In this document: piece after piece, positions 1-8,511 of the stretch
How positions within the stretch are numbered: the stretch's first letter is position 1
How the letters are laid out: each line of letters starts with the position of its first letter
The notes under the pieces: model-generated
The model's input: only the letters and a program-made list of their open reading frames with translations
Told to the model about the DNA's origin: nothing
The model's database searches: none
Source: Acetobacteraceae bacterium
Lineage (GTDB): Bacteria; Pseudomonadota; Alphaproteobacteria; Acetobacterales; Acetobacteraceae
NCBI GenBank assembly: GCA_947371015.1
Contig: CANBNK010000013.1
Location: 1-64,000, forward strand
Reading direction: 5' to 3'
DNA length: 64,000 nt
Made by a program: the position numbers and the translations under genes

Positions 1-96
1 CCGCGCAGGCGGCTCCCGCATGTCAGCGCCAGCGGCATGGCATCCGGGCGCCAGCATGCCTTCCCAAGCCGCAACTCCTGGGGCATTGACCGCGGC

Positions 97-1167
97 ATGA
101 CGACCCCTCTCCGCTTGGGCCTCGCCTCCGCCCTGATGCCCTTCATGCGCCGCCTCGACCCCGAGAGCGCGCATACCCTGGCGCTGCGCGCCCTGGCCGC
201 CGGCCTCGGGGGCCGTGGCCGTGGTGCCGATGACCCGGTGCTGGCCACAACCGCCTTTGGCCTGACCTTCGCCAACCCGGTCGGCCTGGCCGCGGGCTTC
301 GACAAGAACGCCGTGGCGGTGCGCCCGCTGATGCAACTGGGCTTCGGCTTCGTCGAGGCCGGCACCGTCACGCCGCGCCCGCAGGTGGGCAACCCGCGCC
401 CGCGCATCTTCCGGCTCACCGAGGACCGCGCCGTCATCAACCGGCTCGGCTTCAACAATGCCGGGCTGGCCGCCTACCTGGCGCAGCTGGCGGCGCTGCG
501 CCGGCCGCTGCCGGCCCCGATCGGCGCCAATATCGGCGTGAACAAGGAAGGCGCGGACCCCGAGCGCGACTACCCCGCGCTTTACACGGCGCTCGCCCCG
601 CTGGTGGACTACGTGGTGGTCAACGTCTCCTCGCCCAACACCCCGGGGCTGCGGGACCTGCAGGCGGAAGGCCGCCTCGCCTCAATTTTGCAGGCGATGC
701 AGCCGGCCCGCGCGGCGCAGTCCCCGGCGCCGCAGATACTCGTAAAAATTGCGCCCGATTTGGCGAACGAAGCCCTGCCGGCGCTGGTGGAGACCTGCAT
801 CGCCCATGGCGTCGCTGGCCTCATCGTCTCCAACACCACGCTGGCCCGTCCGGGCACCCTGCGCAGCACCCAGCGCAGCGAATCCGGCGGCCTTTCTGGC
901 GCGCCCCTGTTCCAGCGCTCCACGGAAATGCTGCGCCGCGTGTATCGGCTGGCTGGGGGCCGGCTGACGCTGATCGGCGTGGGCGGCATCTCCTCCGGTG
1001 CCGAGGCACTGACGAAGATCAAGGCCGGCGCCAGCCTGGTGCAGCTCTACAGCGCCTTCGCCTATGAAGGCCCAGCGCTGATCCCGCGCATCAAGCGCGA
1101 CCTGACGGGCTTGCTGAAGCGCGGCGGATACAAATCTGTGGCTGATGCCGTTGGCGTTGACGCCTGA
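97..1167 (+). CDS. pyrD: Dihydroorotate dehydrogenase (quinone), class 2
   Basis: Oxidises dihydroorotate to orotate in pyrimidine synthesis, passing electrons to quinone at the inner membrane. Seen: a 356-residue FMN-barrel protein with PVGLAAGFDKNA (61-72), NPRPRIFRL, NRLGFNNAG and the class 2 catalytic-serine segment NVSSPNTPG (176-184), then the phosphate-binding IGVGGISSG near the C-terminus. The N-terminal helix typical of membrane-associated class 2 enzymes is present. The frame is open back to position 37; ATG 97 is chosen because the homologous sequence starts there, though no strong Shine-Dalgarno precedes it. The HAD gene follows 11 nt downstream. Confidence 0.95.
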   Translation: MTTPLRLGLASALMPFMRRLDPESAHTLALRALAAGLGGRGRGADDPVLATTAFGLTFANPVGLAAGFDKNAVAVRPLMQLGFGFVEAGTVTPRPQVGNPRPRIFRLTEDRAVINRLGFNNAGLAAYLAQLAALRRPLPAPIGANIGVNKEGADPERDYPALYTALAPLVDYVVVNVSSPNTPGLRDLQAEGRLASILQAMQPARAAQSPAPQILVKIAPDLANEALPALVETCIAHGVAGLIVSNTTLARPGTLRSTQRSESGGLSGAPLFQRSTEMLRRVYRLAGGRLTLIGVGGISSGAEALTKIKAGASLVQLYSAFAYEGPALIPRIKRDLTGLLKRGGYKSVADAVGVDA

Positions 1168-1178
1168 AGGACCGAAGC

Positions 1179-2039
1179 ATGGACATTCTCGACGGCATTG
1201 CCGGCCTGGCCGACCGCTACGACGGCTATGTGCTGGACCTCTGGGGCGTGGTGCATGATGGCAAGCGGCCCTATGCGCCGGTGCCCGACGCGCTGGCCCA
1301 GCTGAAGGCGCGCGGCAAGCGCATCGTCTTCCTGACCAATGCGCCGCGGCGGTCCTGGTTCATCCAGGGCATGCTGGACCGCATGGGCCTGGACCCCGCC
1401 CTGTATGACGGCATCATGTCCTCCGGCGAAGCTACCTGGATGATGCTGCACGACCGTAAGCACCCCTGGTTCGCCAAGCTCGGTCGCCGCGCCTTCCACA
1501 TCGGGCCGGAGCGCGACCTTTCCGTAGCTGAGGATGGCGTCGCCGAGCTGGTGGCGACCCCGGCCGAGGCCGATTTTCTGCTGAATACCGGCCCGGACCC
1601 CGACCGCGGTTCCCATAGTGCCGACCGCTATCTGCCGGCGCTGGAGGAATGCGCCCGCTACAAGCTGCCGATGGTCTGCGTGAACCCGGACCGCGCCGTC
1701 ATGGTCGGCGGCGAGAAGCTGATCTGCGCCGGTGCCCTGGCCGACCTGTACAAGCCACTGCACGACGACATCTTCGAGGTCGGCAAGCCCGACCCGACCA
1801 TCTACGAACCGGTCATGGACCTGCTGGGCCTGACTGACCGCCGCCGCGTGCTGGCGATCGGCGACACGCCGCACACGGATTTGGCCGGCGCCGACGCCGC
1901 GGGTATCGATTCGCTCTGGGCCATGACCGGCCTGGCGGAAGCCGCGCACGGCCCGAACCCGGACCCGGCGAAGCTGGCGGCCGAGGCGGCGCATGAGGGC
2001 GTCCGCCCCCTGGCCGCGGTGCGGGGGCTGCGCTGGTAG
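1179..2039 (+). CDS. HAD superfamily class IIA hydrolase (TIGR01459-like)
   Basis: Predicted cytosolic phosphatase of unknown substrate. Seen: 286 residues; an N-terminal YVLDLWGVVHDG segment replaces the usual DxDG nucleophile loop as in the TIGR01459 group; motif II LTNAPR; and a C-terminal GKPDPTIYEP plus IGDTPHTDLAGADAAGID, which gives the lysine and the acidic magnesium-binding motif. AGGA lies just before the ATG. It follows pyrD by 11 nt and precedes the MFS gene by 7 nt, so the three are probably co-transcribed. The family call is secure; the reaction is not known. Confidence 0.85.
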   Translation: MDILDGIAGLADRYDGYVLDLWGVVHDGKRPYAPVPDALAQLKARGKRIVFLTNAPRRSWFIQGMLDRMGLDPALYDGIMSSGEATWMMLHDRKHPWFAKLGRRAFHIGPERDLSVAEDGVAELVATPAEADFLLNTGPDPDRGSHSADRYLPALEECARYKLPMVCVNPDRAVMVGGEKLICAGALADLYKPLHDDIFEVGKPDPTIYEPVMDLLGLTDRRRVLAIGDTPHTDLAGADAAGIDSLWAMTGLAEAAHGPNPDPAKLAAEAAHEGVRPLAAVRGLRW

Positions 2040-2046
2040 CCGGCCC

Positions 2047-3222
2047 ATGCCGGTGACCAAACCCCCCATCTGGCTGCTGGTGGCGATGACGGGCCTCGGC
2101 CCGTTCACCATGCAGATATTGATGCCCTGCCTGCCGGCCTTGGCGACGGCGCTGGCCGTCTCCTACGCCACGGCGCAGCTGACGCTGTCCATCTATCTGA
2201 TCGGCGTCGCCTTCGGGCAATTGCTCTACGGTCCCCTCTCGGACCGTTTCGGCCGCAAGCCGCTGCTGTCGCTGGGCCTGGTCTTCTACCTGTTCGGCAG
2301 CGCGCTGGCGGTGGTCTCCCCTTGGGCCTGGCTGCTGGTGGTGGCGCGGGTCATGCAGGCGCTGGGCGGCTGCGCCGGCCTGGTGCTGGGCCGCGCCATG
2401 ATCCGCGATGCCTGGTCGCGTGAGCAATCCGCCAGCGTCATGGGCATCGTCTCCACCGCCATGTCGGTGGCGCCGATGGTGGCGCCCCTGCTGGGCAGCC
2501 TGCTGGAGGAGTGGTTCGGCTGGCGCGCCACCATGGCGGCCTGTTTCGCCTTCGGCCTGCCGCTGCTGCTGGCGGTGCGCTGGCGCCTGCCGGAAACCCT
2601 GGCCCAGCGCGTCGATATGCCGGGGCTGGAGGGCTTCGTCCGGGCCCATGTGGCGCTGCTGCGGGTGCCGGCGTTTCGCGGCTATTGCGCCATCACTGCC
2701 TGTACCACCTCGATCTTCTTCGCCTTCGCCGCCGGGGCGCCGCTGGTGGTGGTGGAAGGGCTGGGCCATGCGGCCACGACCTTCGCCCTGGCGCTGATGT
2801 TCATCTCCGTCGCCTGGAGCGCCGGCGCCTTCACCACCGCCCGGCTGGCAGCGCGGCGGGGCACCATGCGGCTGCTGCACTGGGGGGTCGGCATCGGCAC
2901 CGCTGGCGCCGTGCTGGCGGTGGCCTTCATGCTGTTCCTGCCGGCGCATATCGCGCTGTTCTTCCTGCCGATGGTCATCGTCGCCTATGGCAACGGCATC
3001 ACCCAGCCGAACGCCATCGCTGCCTCGGTCAGCGTGCGGCCGACGCTGGCCGGCACCGCTTCCGGCCTGATCGGTTCCACGCAAATGGCGGCGGGCGCTG
3101 TCATGACTGTGGTCGCCGGCAGCCTGGAGGATGGCAGCGGCGTGGCCACCGCCTTCTGCATGTTGGTGCCGGCCTTGGGCACGCAACTGGCGCTGGCCTA
3201 TGCGCGGCGGGCGGCGATCTGA
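2047..3222 (+). CDS. MFS multidrug exporter, Bcr/CflA type
   Basis: Predicted inner-membrane proton-driven drug exporter. Seen: 391 residues, about 12 hydrophobic segments, and the MFS motif A loop between helices 2 and 3 (YGPLSDRFGRKPLL). Motif C-like glycine/proline spacing occurs in helix 5 (MSVAPMVAPLLGSLLEE), typical of Bcr/CflA exporters. The frame is open upstream to 1993 inside the HAD gene; ATG 2047 is preferred because it begins directly before the first membrane helix and follows the HAD stop by 7 nt. Substrate unknown. Confidence 0.85.
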   Translation: MPVTKPPIWLLVAMTGLGPFTMQILMPCLPALATALAVSYATAQLTLSIYLIGVAFGQLLYGPLSDRFGRKPLLSLGLVFYLFGSALAVVSPWAWLLVVARVMQALGGCAGLVLGRAMIRDAWSREQSASVMGIVSTAMSVAPMVAPLLGSLLEEWFGWRATMAACFAFGLPLLLAVRWRLPETLAQRVDMPGLEGFVRAHVALLRVPAFRGYCAITACTTSIFFAFAAGAPLVVVEGLGHAATTFALALMFISVAWSAGAFTTARLAARRGTMRLLHWGVGIGTAGAVLAVAFMLFLPAHIALFFLPMVIVAYGNGITQPNAIAASVSVRPTLAGTASGLIGSTQMAAGAVMTVVAGSLEDGSGVATAFCMLVPALGTQLALAYARRAAI

Positions 3223-3325
3223 GTTGCCGCTGGCCGGCTGGCGCGAGCCGCCCGCCCAAACCAACAGGCACGGGCTCGCCCTGAGCCAAGGCGGAGAGCA
3301 GCGGCTGTGGTTAGCCTGAGACCGA

Positions 3326-3341
3326 CACGCCGACAGGCGTG
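3326..3341. terminator. Small hairpin between convergent genes
   Basis: CACGCC-gaca-GGCGTG forms a 6-bp perfect stem in the gap between the rightward MFS gene and the leftward SGNH gene. There is no T tract, so a terminator role is only suggested by its place. Confidence 0.3.
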
Positions 3342-3343
3342 AG

Positions 3344-4123
3344 TCAGACCGTCAACGCCTCCGCCGCGCCGTTCAGCGGTTCGGCAAAGGCCGGCAACTG
3401 CTGGGCAATGGTGGCAAAGGCCAGGCGGGCAATGGTGCGGTAGCCGATATCGGAGAAATGCACGCCGTCATCGGCACGGAAGCGCCGCTCGGTCTGGCCG
3501 GGGCCGGGCAGGCTTGGGCGGAAATGCCCGGTCGGGTCGCTGGTGGCGTCCCAACTCGGCACCCACAGCGCCCCGGCGTCACGCGCCGCGGCTTCCTGAA
3601 TCTCGTTCAGCTTGCGCGCCGCCCCGGCGAAGGCGGTGTCGCGCATGTTGGGCAGGCCGATCCAGGCCACCGTCACGCCCTTTGCGCGCGCATCGCGCGT
3701 CATCAGGGAGACCTTGGCGCCATAAGCCTCGGCGAAGGCCGGCGTGCCGAACTGGTAGCGGGCGCGGGCGCCACGATCGACCAGCGGGCGGAAGTCGTTG
3801 GCGCCGATCCAGGCCAGCATCAGGTTGGGCTGGTTGCGCGCCACGTTGTCCCGCGCCACCTGCACCCAGTCCCATTCGTCCGAACGGGTCAGGCCAGTGG
3901 AATGCCGCGTGCCGTTCACCACGCGTAGCGCCGGGCGGCGGCGCAGCGGCGGCTGGGTCGAGAGGTACAGGCCCTGCGCCAGCGAATCGCCGCAGTACAG
4001 CAGGGTCACCGCCTCGGGCACGGTGGCGCTGGACTCGCCGGGCTGCGCGGCAGCCTCGCGAATCAGAAACGGTGCGGCCAGGAGAGTTCCCAGCGCAATG
4101 CGGCGAGCTAAGGTGTTTGTCAT
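3344..4123 (-). CDS. SGNH hydrolase, DUF459-like, exported
   Basis: Predicted periplasmic SGNH/GDSL esterase or acyltransferase. Seen: 259 residues; a signal peptide (MTNTLARRIALG to AAAQ, about 26 residues) with a twin-arginine-like pair; nucleophile motif YCGDSLAQG with Ser47; block III WIGANDF; WIGLPNMRD; and the C-terminal DDGVHFSDIGYR with the catalytic Asp/His. GAND, GLPNMR and DGVHF are the pattern I associate with DUF459. Start ATG 4123 is chosen because it opens the signal peptide; the frame extends upstream to 4165. It is divergent from the MBOAT-linked operon, 75 nt away. DUF459 proteins usually have an N-terminal membrane anchor, which is missing here. Confidence 0.8.
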   Translation of the reverse strand: MTNTLARRIALGTLLAAPFLIREAAAQPGESSATVPEAVTLLYCGDSLAQGLYLSTQPPLRRRPALRVVNGTRHSTGLTRSDEWDWVQVARDNVARNQPNLMLAWIGANDFRPLVDRGARARYQFGTPAFAEAYGAKVSLMTRDARAKGVTVAWIGLPNMRDTAFAGAARKLNEIQEAAARDAGALWVPSWDATSDPTGHFRPSLPGPGQTERRFRADDGVHFSDIGYRTIARLAFATIAQQLPAFAEPLNGAAEALTV

Positions 4124-4198
4124 GGGCGAATCGGAGCGGTCTCTCGCTATACGACAACGCTTCATCCTAAGGGTAGAGGCTCAGGCATTGGAGGCAAC

Positions 4199-5539
4199 AT
4201 GAAATCCATCGCCACGGTACGACGCCGGCGCGATGTGCTTTCCCAGTTGGGCCTTGGCCTGGCGTTGAGCGCCTGTGACACCAGCACCACGCGCCAGGCC
4301 GCGCCGGTCGCCGGCACCTTTCGCTCACTGACCGAACTTGGCGCCTGGCGCCCCGACTGGAGCGTGATGCCGGCGGTGGAAGCCGTGCCCTGGACCGCCT
4401 CGCCCAGCCAGCCGCTGGCGCCGCTGGCCCAGGCGCTGGCGCAGTTGGCCCAAGGGCGCACCCAGCAGCCGGTGCTGGTGCTGCAATTCGGAGACAGCCA
4501 CACCGCCGCCAACTTCTTCAGCAGCCGGCTGCGCGCACTGTTCCAGGCGCGCTACGGCGCGGTTGGTCCGGGCCGGATGTCGCCCGGCGGCGCCGCGCCC
4601 AGCTACACCCGGCCGCCGCAGGTGCAGGTGGAACAGCAGGGCCAGTGGCAGGCCGCTTCAGCCCTGCGCGCCAGCACGCCCGGCCCCTTCGGCGTGGCCG
4701 GCTGGCGGCTGCGCGGCCAGGGCGCCGGCAGCCGGCTGGTGCTGCGCTCCACCGAACCCGAGGGTTTCGACCGCTTCACGCTGGACGTGCTGGTGCAGCC
4801 CGAGGGCGGTAGCTTCCGCCTGGCGCTGGATGGCGAAACCGGCCCGCAGCTCCGCGCCGCCGGGGCGCTGCGCCGCCGCGCGCCGATCCCGATGGAGTTG
4901 CCGCATCGCTACCGCGAGGTGGTGATGGAACTGGTCGGCGACGGCCCGGTGGACCTGCTGGGCTGGGGCGTTGAACGTCGCGGCGCCGGGGTGCTGGTGG
5001 AGGGCCATGGCATCAACGGCGCCACCATCGACATGCTCGGCAACATGGACCAGGACATCCTGGGCGGGGACCTGGCGGCCCGGCCGCCGGCGCTGATCCT
5101 GCTGGCTTATGGCACCAACGAGGCGGTGGACCCGGCCTTGAGCGAGGAAGCCTATGCCAGCGTGCTGACCGAACGCGTCCGCGCGCTGAAGCGCATGGCG
5201 CCACGCAGCGGCATCATGCTGCTGGGCACGCCGGATTCCGCCCGCCGTGCCAGGGGCGGCGCCGGGGCTGCGGCGTGCCGCGGCTGGCAGGCGCTGCCGG
5301 GCCTGGCCGCGGTGAAGGCGGCGCAGCGCCGCGTCGCCCGCGCCGAGAGCCTGGGCTATTGGGATTGGGCCGAAGTGACCGGCGGCAATACCTGCGCGCT
5401 GGACGCGCTGACCCGCAGCGCGCCCCGGCTGGTGCAGGATGACCACATGCACCTGACCGCGGATGGCTACCGCGCCAGCGCCGAGAGGTTGTTCCAGCAC
5501 CTGATGCGCCCTGCTACGCTGGCGAACACGCAGACCTAG
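4199..5539 (+). CDS. SGNH/GDSL lipoprotein, Ape1/PatB-like
   Basis: Predicted cell-envelope O-acetyl esterase or transferase working with the MBOAT encoded next. Seen: 446 residues; lipobox LSAC with Cys26 after an arginine-rich start; nucleophile block FGDSHTAANFF with Ser101 and the following GAVGPGRMSPG; a beta-rich insertion (about 150-270) between the first and third SGNH blocks; LAYGTNEA; and the C-terminal DDHMH (414-418) giving the Asp-x-x-His pair. The GDSHTA block with a carbohydrate-binding-like insertion matches the architecture known for peptidoglycan O-acetylesterase Ape1. GGAGG precedes the ATG by 5 nt. Glycan substrate is inferred, not shown. Confidence 0.8.
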   Translation: MKSIATVRRRRDVLSQLGLGLALSACDTSTTRQAAPVAGTFRSLTELGAWRPDWSVMPAVEAVPWTASPSQPLAPLAQALAQLAQGRTQQPVLVLQFGDSHTAANFFSSRLRALFQARYGAVGPGRMSPGGAAPSYTRPPQVQVEQQGQWQAASALRASTPGPFGVAGWRLRGQGAGSRLVLRSTEPEGFDRFTLDVLVQPEGGSFRLALDGETGPQLRAAGALRRRAPIPMELPHRYREVVMELVGDGPVDLLGWGVERRGAGVLVEGHGINGATIDMLGNMDQDILGGDLAARPPALILLAYGTNEAVDPALSEEAYASVLTERVRALKRMAPRSGIMLLGTPDSARRARGGAGAAACRGWQALPGLAAVKAAQRRVARAESLGYWDWAEVTGGNTCALDALTRSAPRLVQDDHMHLTADGYRASAERLFQHLMRPATLANTQT

Positions 5540-5567
5540 ATCACCTTCCAAGCCGGGCCGACGCCGC

Positions 5568-6977
5568 ATGCTGTTCCCCACCGGCGCCTTCGCGCTGTTC
5601 TTCCTGGTGGTCTTCGCGGCGCATTGGCTGCTGGTGCGCCATGCCTTCCGTCGCGCGCCGATGGCCGACCGCGCCATGCTGCTGGGCGCCAGCATGGTGT
5701 TCTACGCCGCCTGGGACATCCACTTCTGCCTGCTGCTGATCGCACTAGGCCTGTGGGCCTGGTGGATGGGGCTGGTGCTGGGCGCGCTGCCGCAGGCCGA
5801 GCATCGCCGCCTGCTGCCGGGCGCCGTGGCTGGGCCGCTCTGCGTCCTGGCCTACTTCAAATACGCCGACTTCTTCATCGCCGAGGCTGGCGGCGCCTTC
5901 ACCTGGCTGGGACTGGAGCCGCCCGCTTTGCTCGGCGTGGTGCTGCCGGTCGGCGTCTCCTTTTTCGTGTTCCAGGCGCTGAGCTACATCCTGGACGTTC
6001 ATCGCGGCGACGCCGAGGCCGAGCGCAGCCCGCTGAACGTGCTGGTCTATATCTGCTTCTTCCCGCACCTCGCCGCTGGTCCCATTGTCCGCGCGGCGCA
6101 TTTCCTGCCGCAGGTGGCGCAACGGCCGGACGCCTCACGCATCCCCTTCGTCATGGCCGGGCTGCTGATCGCCGGCGGGCTGGCGAAGAAGCTGTTGCTG
6201 GCCAATACGCTGGCGGTGGAGCTGGTGGACCCGGTCTATCGCGACCCCGCGGCGGCCGGCGCGCTGGATGCCTGGCTGGCGTTCTACGGGTACGCCGCGC
6301 AGATCTACTGCGACTTCTCGGCGTATTCGGACATGGCAATCGGCGTGGCCGCGCTGCTGGGCTACCACTTCCCACGCAACTTCGACCAACCCTACCGCGC
6401 CGCCAGCCTGTCCGAGTTCTGGCGCCGCTGGCACATTTCCCTCAGCTCCTGGCTGCGGGACTACCTGTTCATCCCGCTGGGTGGCTCCCGCGGTGGCGAA
6501 TGGCTGACCCGGCGCAACCTGATGCTGACCATGGTGCTCGGCGGGCTGTGGCATGGCGCGGCCTGGCGCTTCATCGCCTGGGGCGCGCTGCATGGCGGCG
6601 GGCTGGTGCTGGAACGGGCGCTCGGCTGGCGCGGGTCTAAGGTCGGCTGGCGCCGCTGGCTGGGCGTGGCAATCACCTTCCACGTCGTCTGCCTGGGCTG
6701 GGTCCTGTTCCGCGCGCCGGACCTGGCCAGCGCCGGCGGGCTGCTGGCAGCGATGGTCAGCGCCGAGGCCGCCACCACCGCGACGCTGAAGCTCGCCGCG
6801 CTGACCGCCCTGGCGCTGGCGCTGCACCTGCTACCCGGCGACTGGACCGAACGGCTTGAGCAGGCACTCGGCCGCGTGCCGGCGCCGGCCTATGGCCTGG
6901 CCTTCGGCCTGGCGCTGCTGATTTTGCTGACGCTGGGTCCGGTCGGCGTCGCGCCCTTCATCTACTTTCAGTTCTGA
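5568..6977 (+). CDS. MBOAT family O-acyltransferase
   Basis: Predicted multi-span inner-membrane protein that passes acyl groups across the membrane to a glycan, as AlgI, PatA and DltB do. Seen: 469 residues, many hydrophobic helices, the conserved region FDQPYRAASLSEFWRRWHISL followed by WLRDYLFIPLGG, and the catalytic-histidine region GGLWHGAAWRFIAWGALHG. It lies 28 nt after the SGNH lipoprotein gene and ends 2 nt before the small membrane protein gene. Family is secure. Peptidoglycan versus exopolysaccharide as acceptor is open, but the Ape1-like partner favours peptidoglycan. Confidence 0.92.
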   Translation: MLFPTGAFALFFLVVFAAHWLLVRHAFRRAPMADRAMLLGASMVFYAAWDIHFCLLLIALGLWAWWMGLVLGALPQAEHRRLLPGAVAGPLCVLAYFKYADFFIAEAGGAFTWLGLEPPALLGVVLPVGVSFFVFQALSYILDVHRGDAEAERSPLNVLVYICFFPHLAAGPIVRAAHFLPQVAQRPDASRIPFVMAGLLIAGGLAKKLLLANTLAVELVDPVYRDPAAAGALDAWLAFYGYAAQIYCDFSAYSDMAIGVAALLGYHFPRNFDQPYRAASLSEFWRRWHISLSSWLRDYLFIPLGGSRGGEWLTRRNLMLTMVLGGLWHGAAWRFIAWGALHGGGLVLERALGWRGSKVGWRRWLGVAITFHVVCLGWVLFRAPDLASAGGLLAAMVSAEAATTATLKLAALTALALALHLLPGDWTERLEQALGRVPAPAYGLAFGLALLILLTLGPVGVAPFIYFQF

Positions 6978-6979
6978 CC

Positions 6980-7381
6980 ATGTCGCATGACCTGCTGATT
7001 CCGCCGCTTCCTGCTACCGGCCGTGCGTCGCCGCGTTGGCGTGGCATGGATGACAGCTACGACCCCGGCAGCCATGATCCTCAGCGGCGCCACCAGCCCT
7101 GGCTGCCCGGCGCCGCGCCCCTGCCGGTACCGGATGATTTCTCGCGCTTCAGTGTCACCCACCGGCTGCGCGGCGTGGCGCTGGGCCTGGTGCTGGGCGT
7201 GCTGGTGCTGGCCATGGGCCGCTCGGCGCAGATCGTCGATGCCGCTTATGGGCTGGATACGCTGCCGGGTACGGAAACCATCATCGCCGCGGCCGAGGGT
7301 TGGCACGCAGCAATGACTTGGCTGGGCTTGCCCGAGGGCCTGGCGGCGCTGCGCGAGGCCGTGGGCGTCAGCGCCGAGTGA
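6980..7381 (+). CDS. Small single-span membrane protein of the MBOAT operon
   Basis: No named family recognised with certainty. Seen: 133 residues; a proline-rich, charged N-terminus of about 55 residues predicted cytosolic; one hydrophobic helix (GVALGLVLGVLVLAMG); then an amphipathic stretch (LDTLPGTETIIAAAEGWHAAM to LGLPEGLAALREAV) ending without a catalytic domain. From memory, that helix plus LP-rich stretch resembles the N-terminal anchor usually fused to DUF459 SGNH domains. If so, this is the detached anchor of the 3344-4123 protein. It starts 2 nt after the MBOAT stop, so co-translation is likely. Confidence 0.7.
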   Translation: MSHDLLIPPLPATGRASPRWRGMDDSYDPGSHDPQRRHQPWLPGAAPLPVPDDFSRFSVTHRLRGVALGLVLGVLVLAMGRSAQIVDAAYGLDTLPGTETIIAAAEGWHAAMTWLGLPEGLAALREAVGVSAE

Positions 7382-7449
7382 GCGCGGGGTGCCACGGGCC
7401 AGGCGGCCCTTGGTGCGGCAGGCTGAGTGGGGCGAGCCTCCCCCCGTCA

Positions 7450-8436
7450 TCAGTCGGCGTATTGGCCGGCCGCCTGGATAATCGGCCGCCACTTGGCGAT
7501 GTCCGCCATCCAGAACGCACGGTGCGCCGCCGGGGTCGCGCGGTCCTGCGCCACCGGGTCGGTGCCCAGCTCACGGAAGCGCGCAACCAGCCGCGGATCG
7601 CGCAGCGCAACCTGCAGCGCGCCGGAAAGCCGGGTTACGATCTCGGCCGAGGTGCCCTTCGGCGCGTAGAGGCCGTGCCAGACCGAGACCTCGAAGGCCG
7701 GCAGCCCGCCCTCGGCGCTGGTCGGCACGTTCGGCAGGGCGCTGATGCGGTTCTGCGTGGTCACCGCGAAGACCCGCAACTGGTGGCCCAGGATCTGTTC
7801 GGTGGTGTTGGTGGTCTGGTCGCACATCAGGTCGATGCGCCCGGCCAGCAGTTCCTGCATCGCCGGGCCGGTGCCGCGGAACGGCACGGTGGTCATCGGC
7901 GCGTCCACCGCCTTCATCAGCAGCAGCCCGCACAGGTGGCTGGCGGCGCCGATGCCGGCATTGGCGTAGTTCAGCTTGTCCTGGTCGCGGCGGATGATCG
8001 CCACCGCTTCGGCCAGCGTGGTCGCCGGGAAGTTGTTGCGGGCCACCAGCGTCATCGGCACTTCGGTCACCAGGCCGATCGGCTCAAACCCGCCGACGGG
8101 GTCATAGGCCAGGCGGCGATACAGGCTGGGCGTGGTGGCCATGCCGATATGGTGCAGCAGCACCGTATGGCCGTCCGGCCGGGCGTTTGCCACGCGCTGG
8201 GCGCCCAGCGTGCCGCCGGCGCCGCCGACATTCTCCACCACCATGGTCTGGCCCAGGTCGCGGCCCATGGCTTCTGCCACCAGGCGGCTCACCGTGTCGG
8301 TCGGCCCGCCGGCGGCGAAGGGTACGATCACGGTCAGCGTGCGGTTGGGGAAGGCCTGCTGCGCCTCGGCCGGAACGGCACTGAGGGCAGTGCCGGCGGC
8401 GAGCGCCAGCAACAGGCGGCGGGCAAGGCGGAGCAT
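7450..8436 (-). CDS. Bug family tripartite tricarboxylate transporter receptor
   Basis: Predicted periplasmic solute-binding protein of the TctC/Bug family, which hands carboxylates to a TctAB permease. Seen: 328 residues; signal peptide ending AEAQ; the family opening ltVIVPFAAGGPTDTVSR; then VVENVGGAGGTLGAQRVA and PDGHTVLLHH. ATG 8436 is chosen over the longer frame to 8490 because GGAGGA sits just before it and it opens the signal peptide. No TctA or TctB gene is adjacent, so it is an orphan receptor; ligand unknown. Confidence 0.92.
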   Translation of the reverse strand: MLRLARRLLLALAAGTALSAVPAEAQQAFPNRTLTVIVPFAAGGPTDTVSRLVAEAMGRDLGQTMVVENVGGAGGTLGAQRVANARPDGHTVLLHHIGMATTPSLYRRLAYDPVGGFEPIGLVTEVPMTLVARNNFPATTLAEAVAIIRRDQDKLNYANAGIGAASHLCGLLLMKAVDAPMTTVPFRGTGPAMQELLAGRIDLMCDQTTNTTEQILGHQLRVFAVTTQNRISALPNVPTSAEGGLPAFEVSVWHGLYAPKGTSAEIVTRLSGALQVALRDPRLVARFRELGTDPVAQDRATPAAHRAFWMADIAKWRPIIQAAGQYAD

Positions 8437-8511
8437 GGGGTATCCTCCCGGGCGACGGGGCCGGTTTCCGGTCCCGTTAACTGTTCTCAAGTGTTACCGC
8501 TTTGCGACGGA

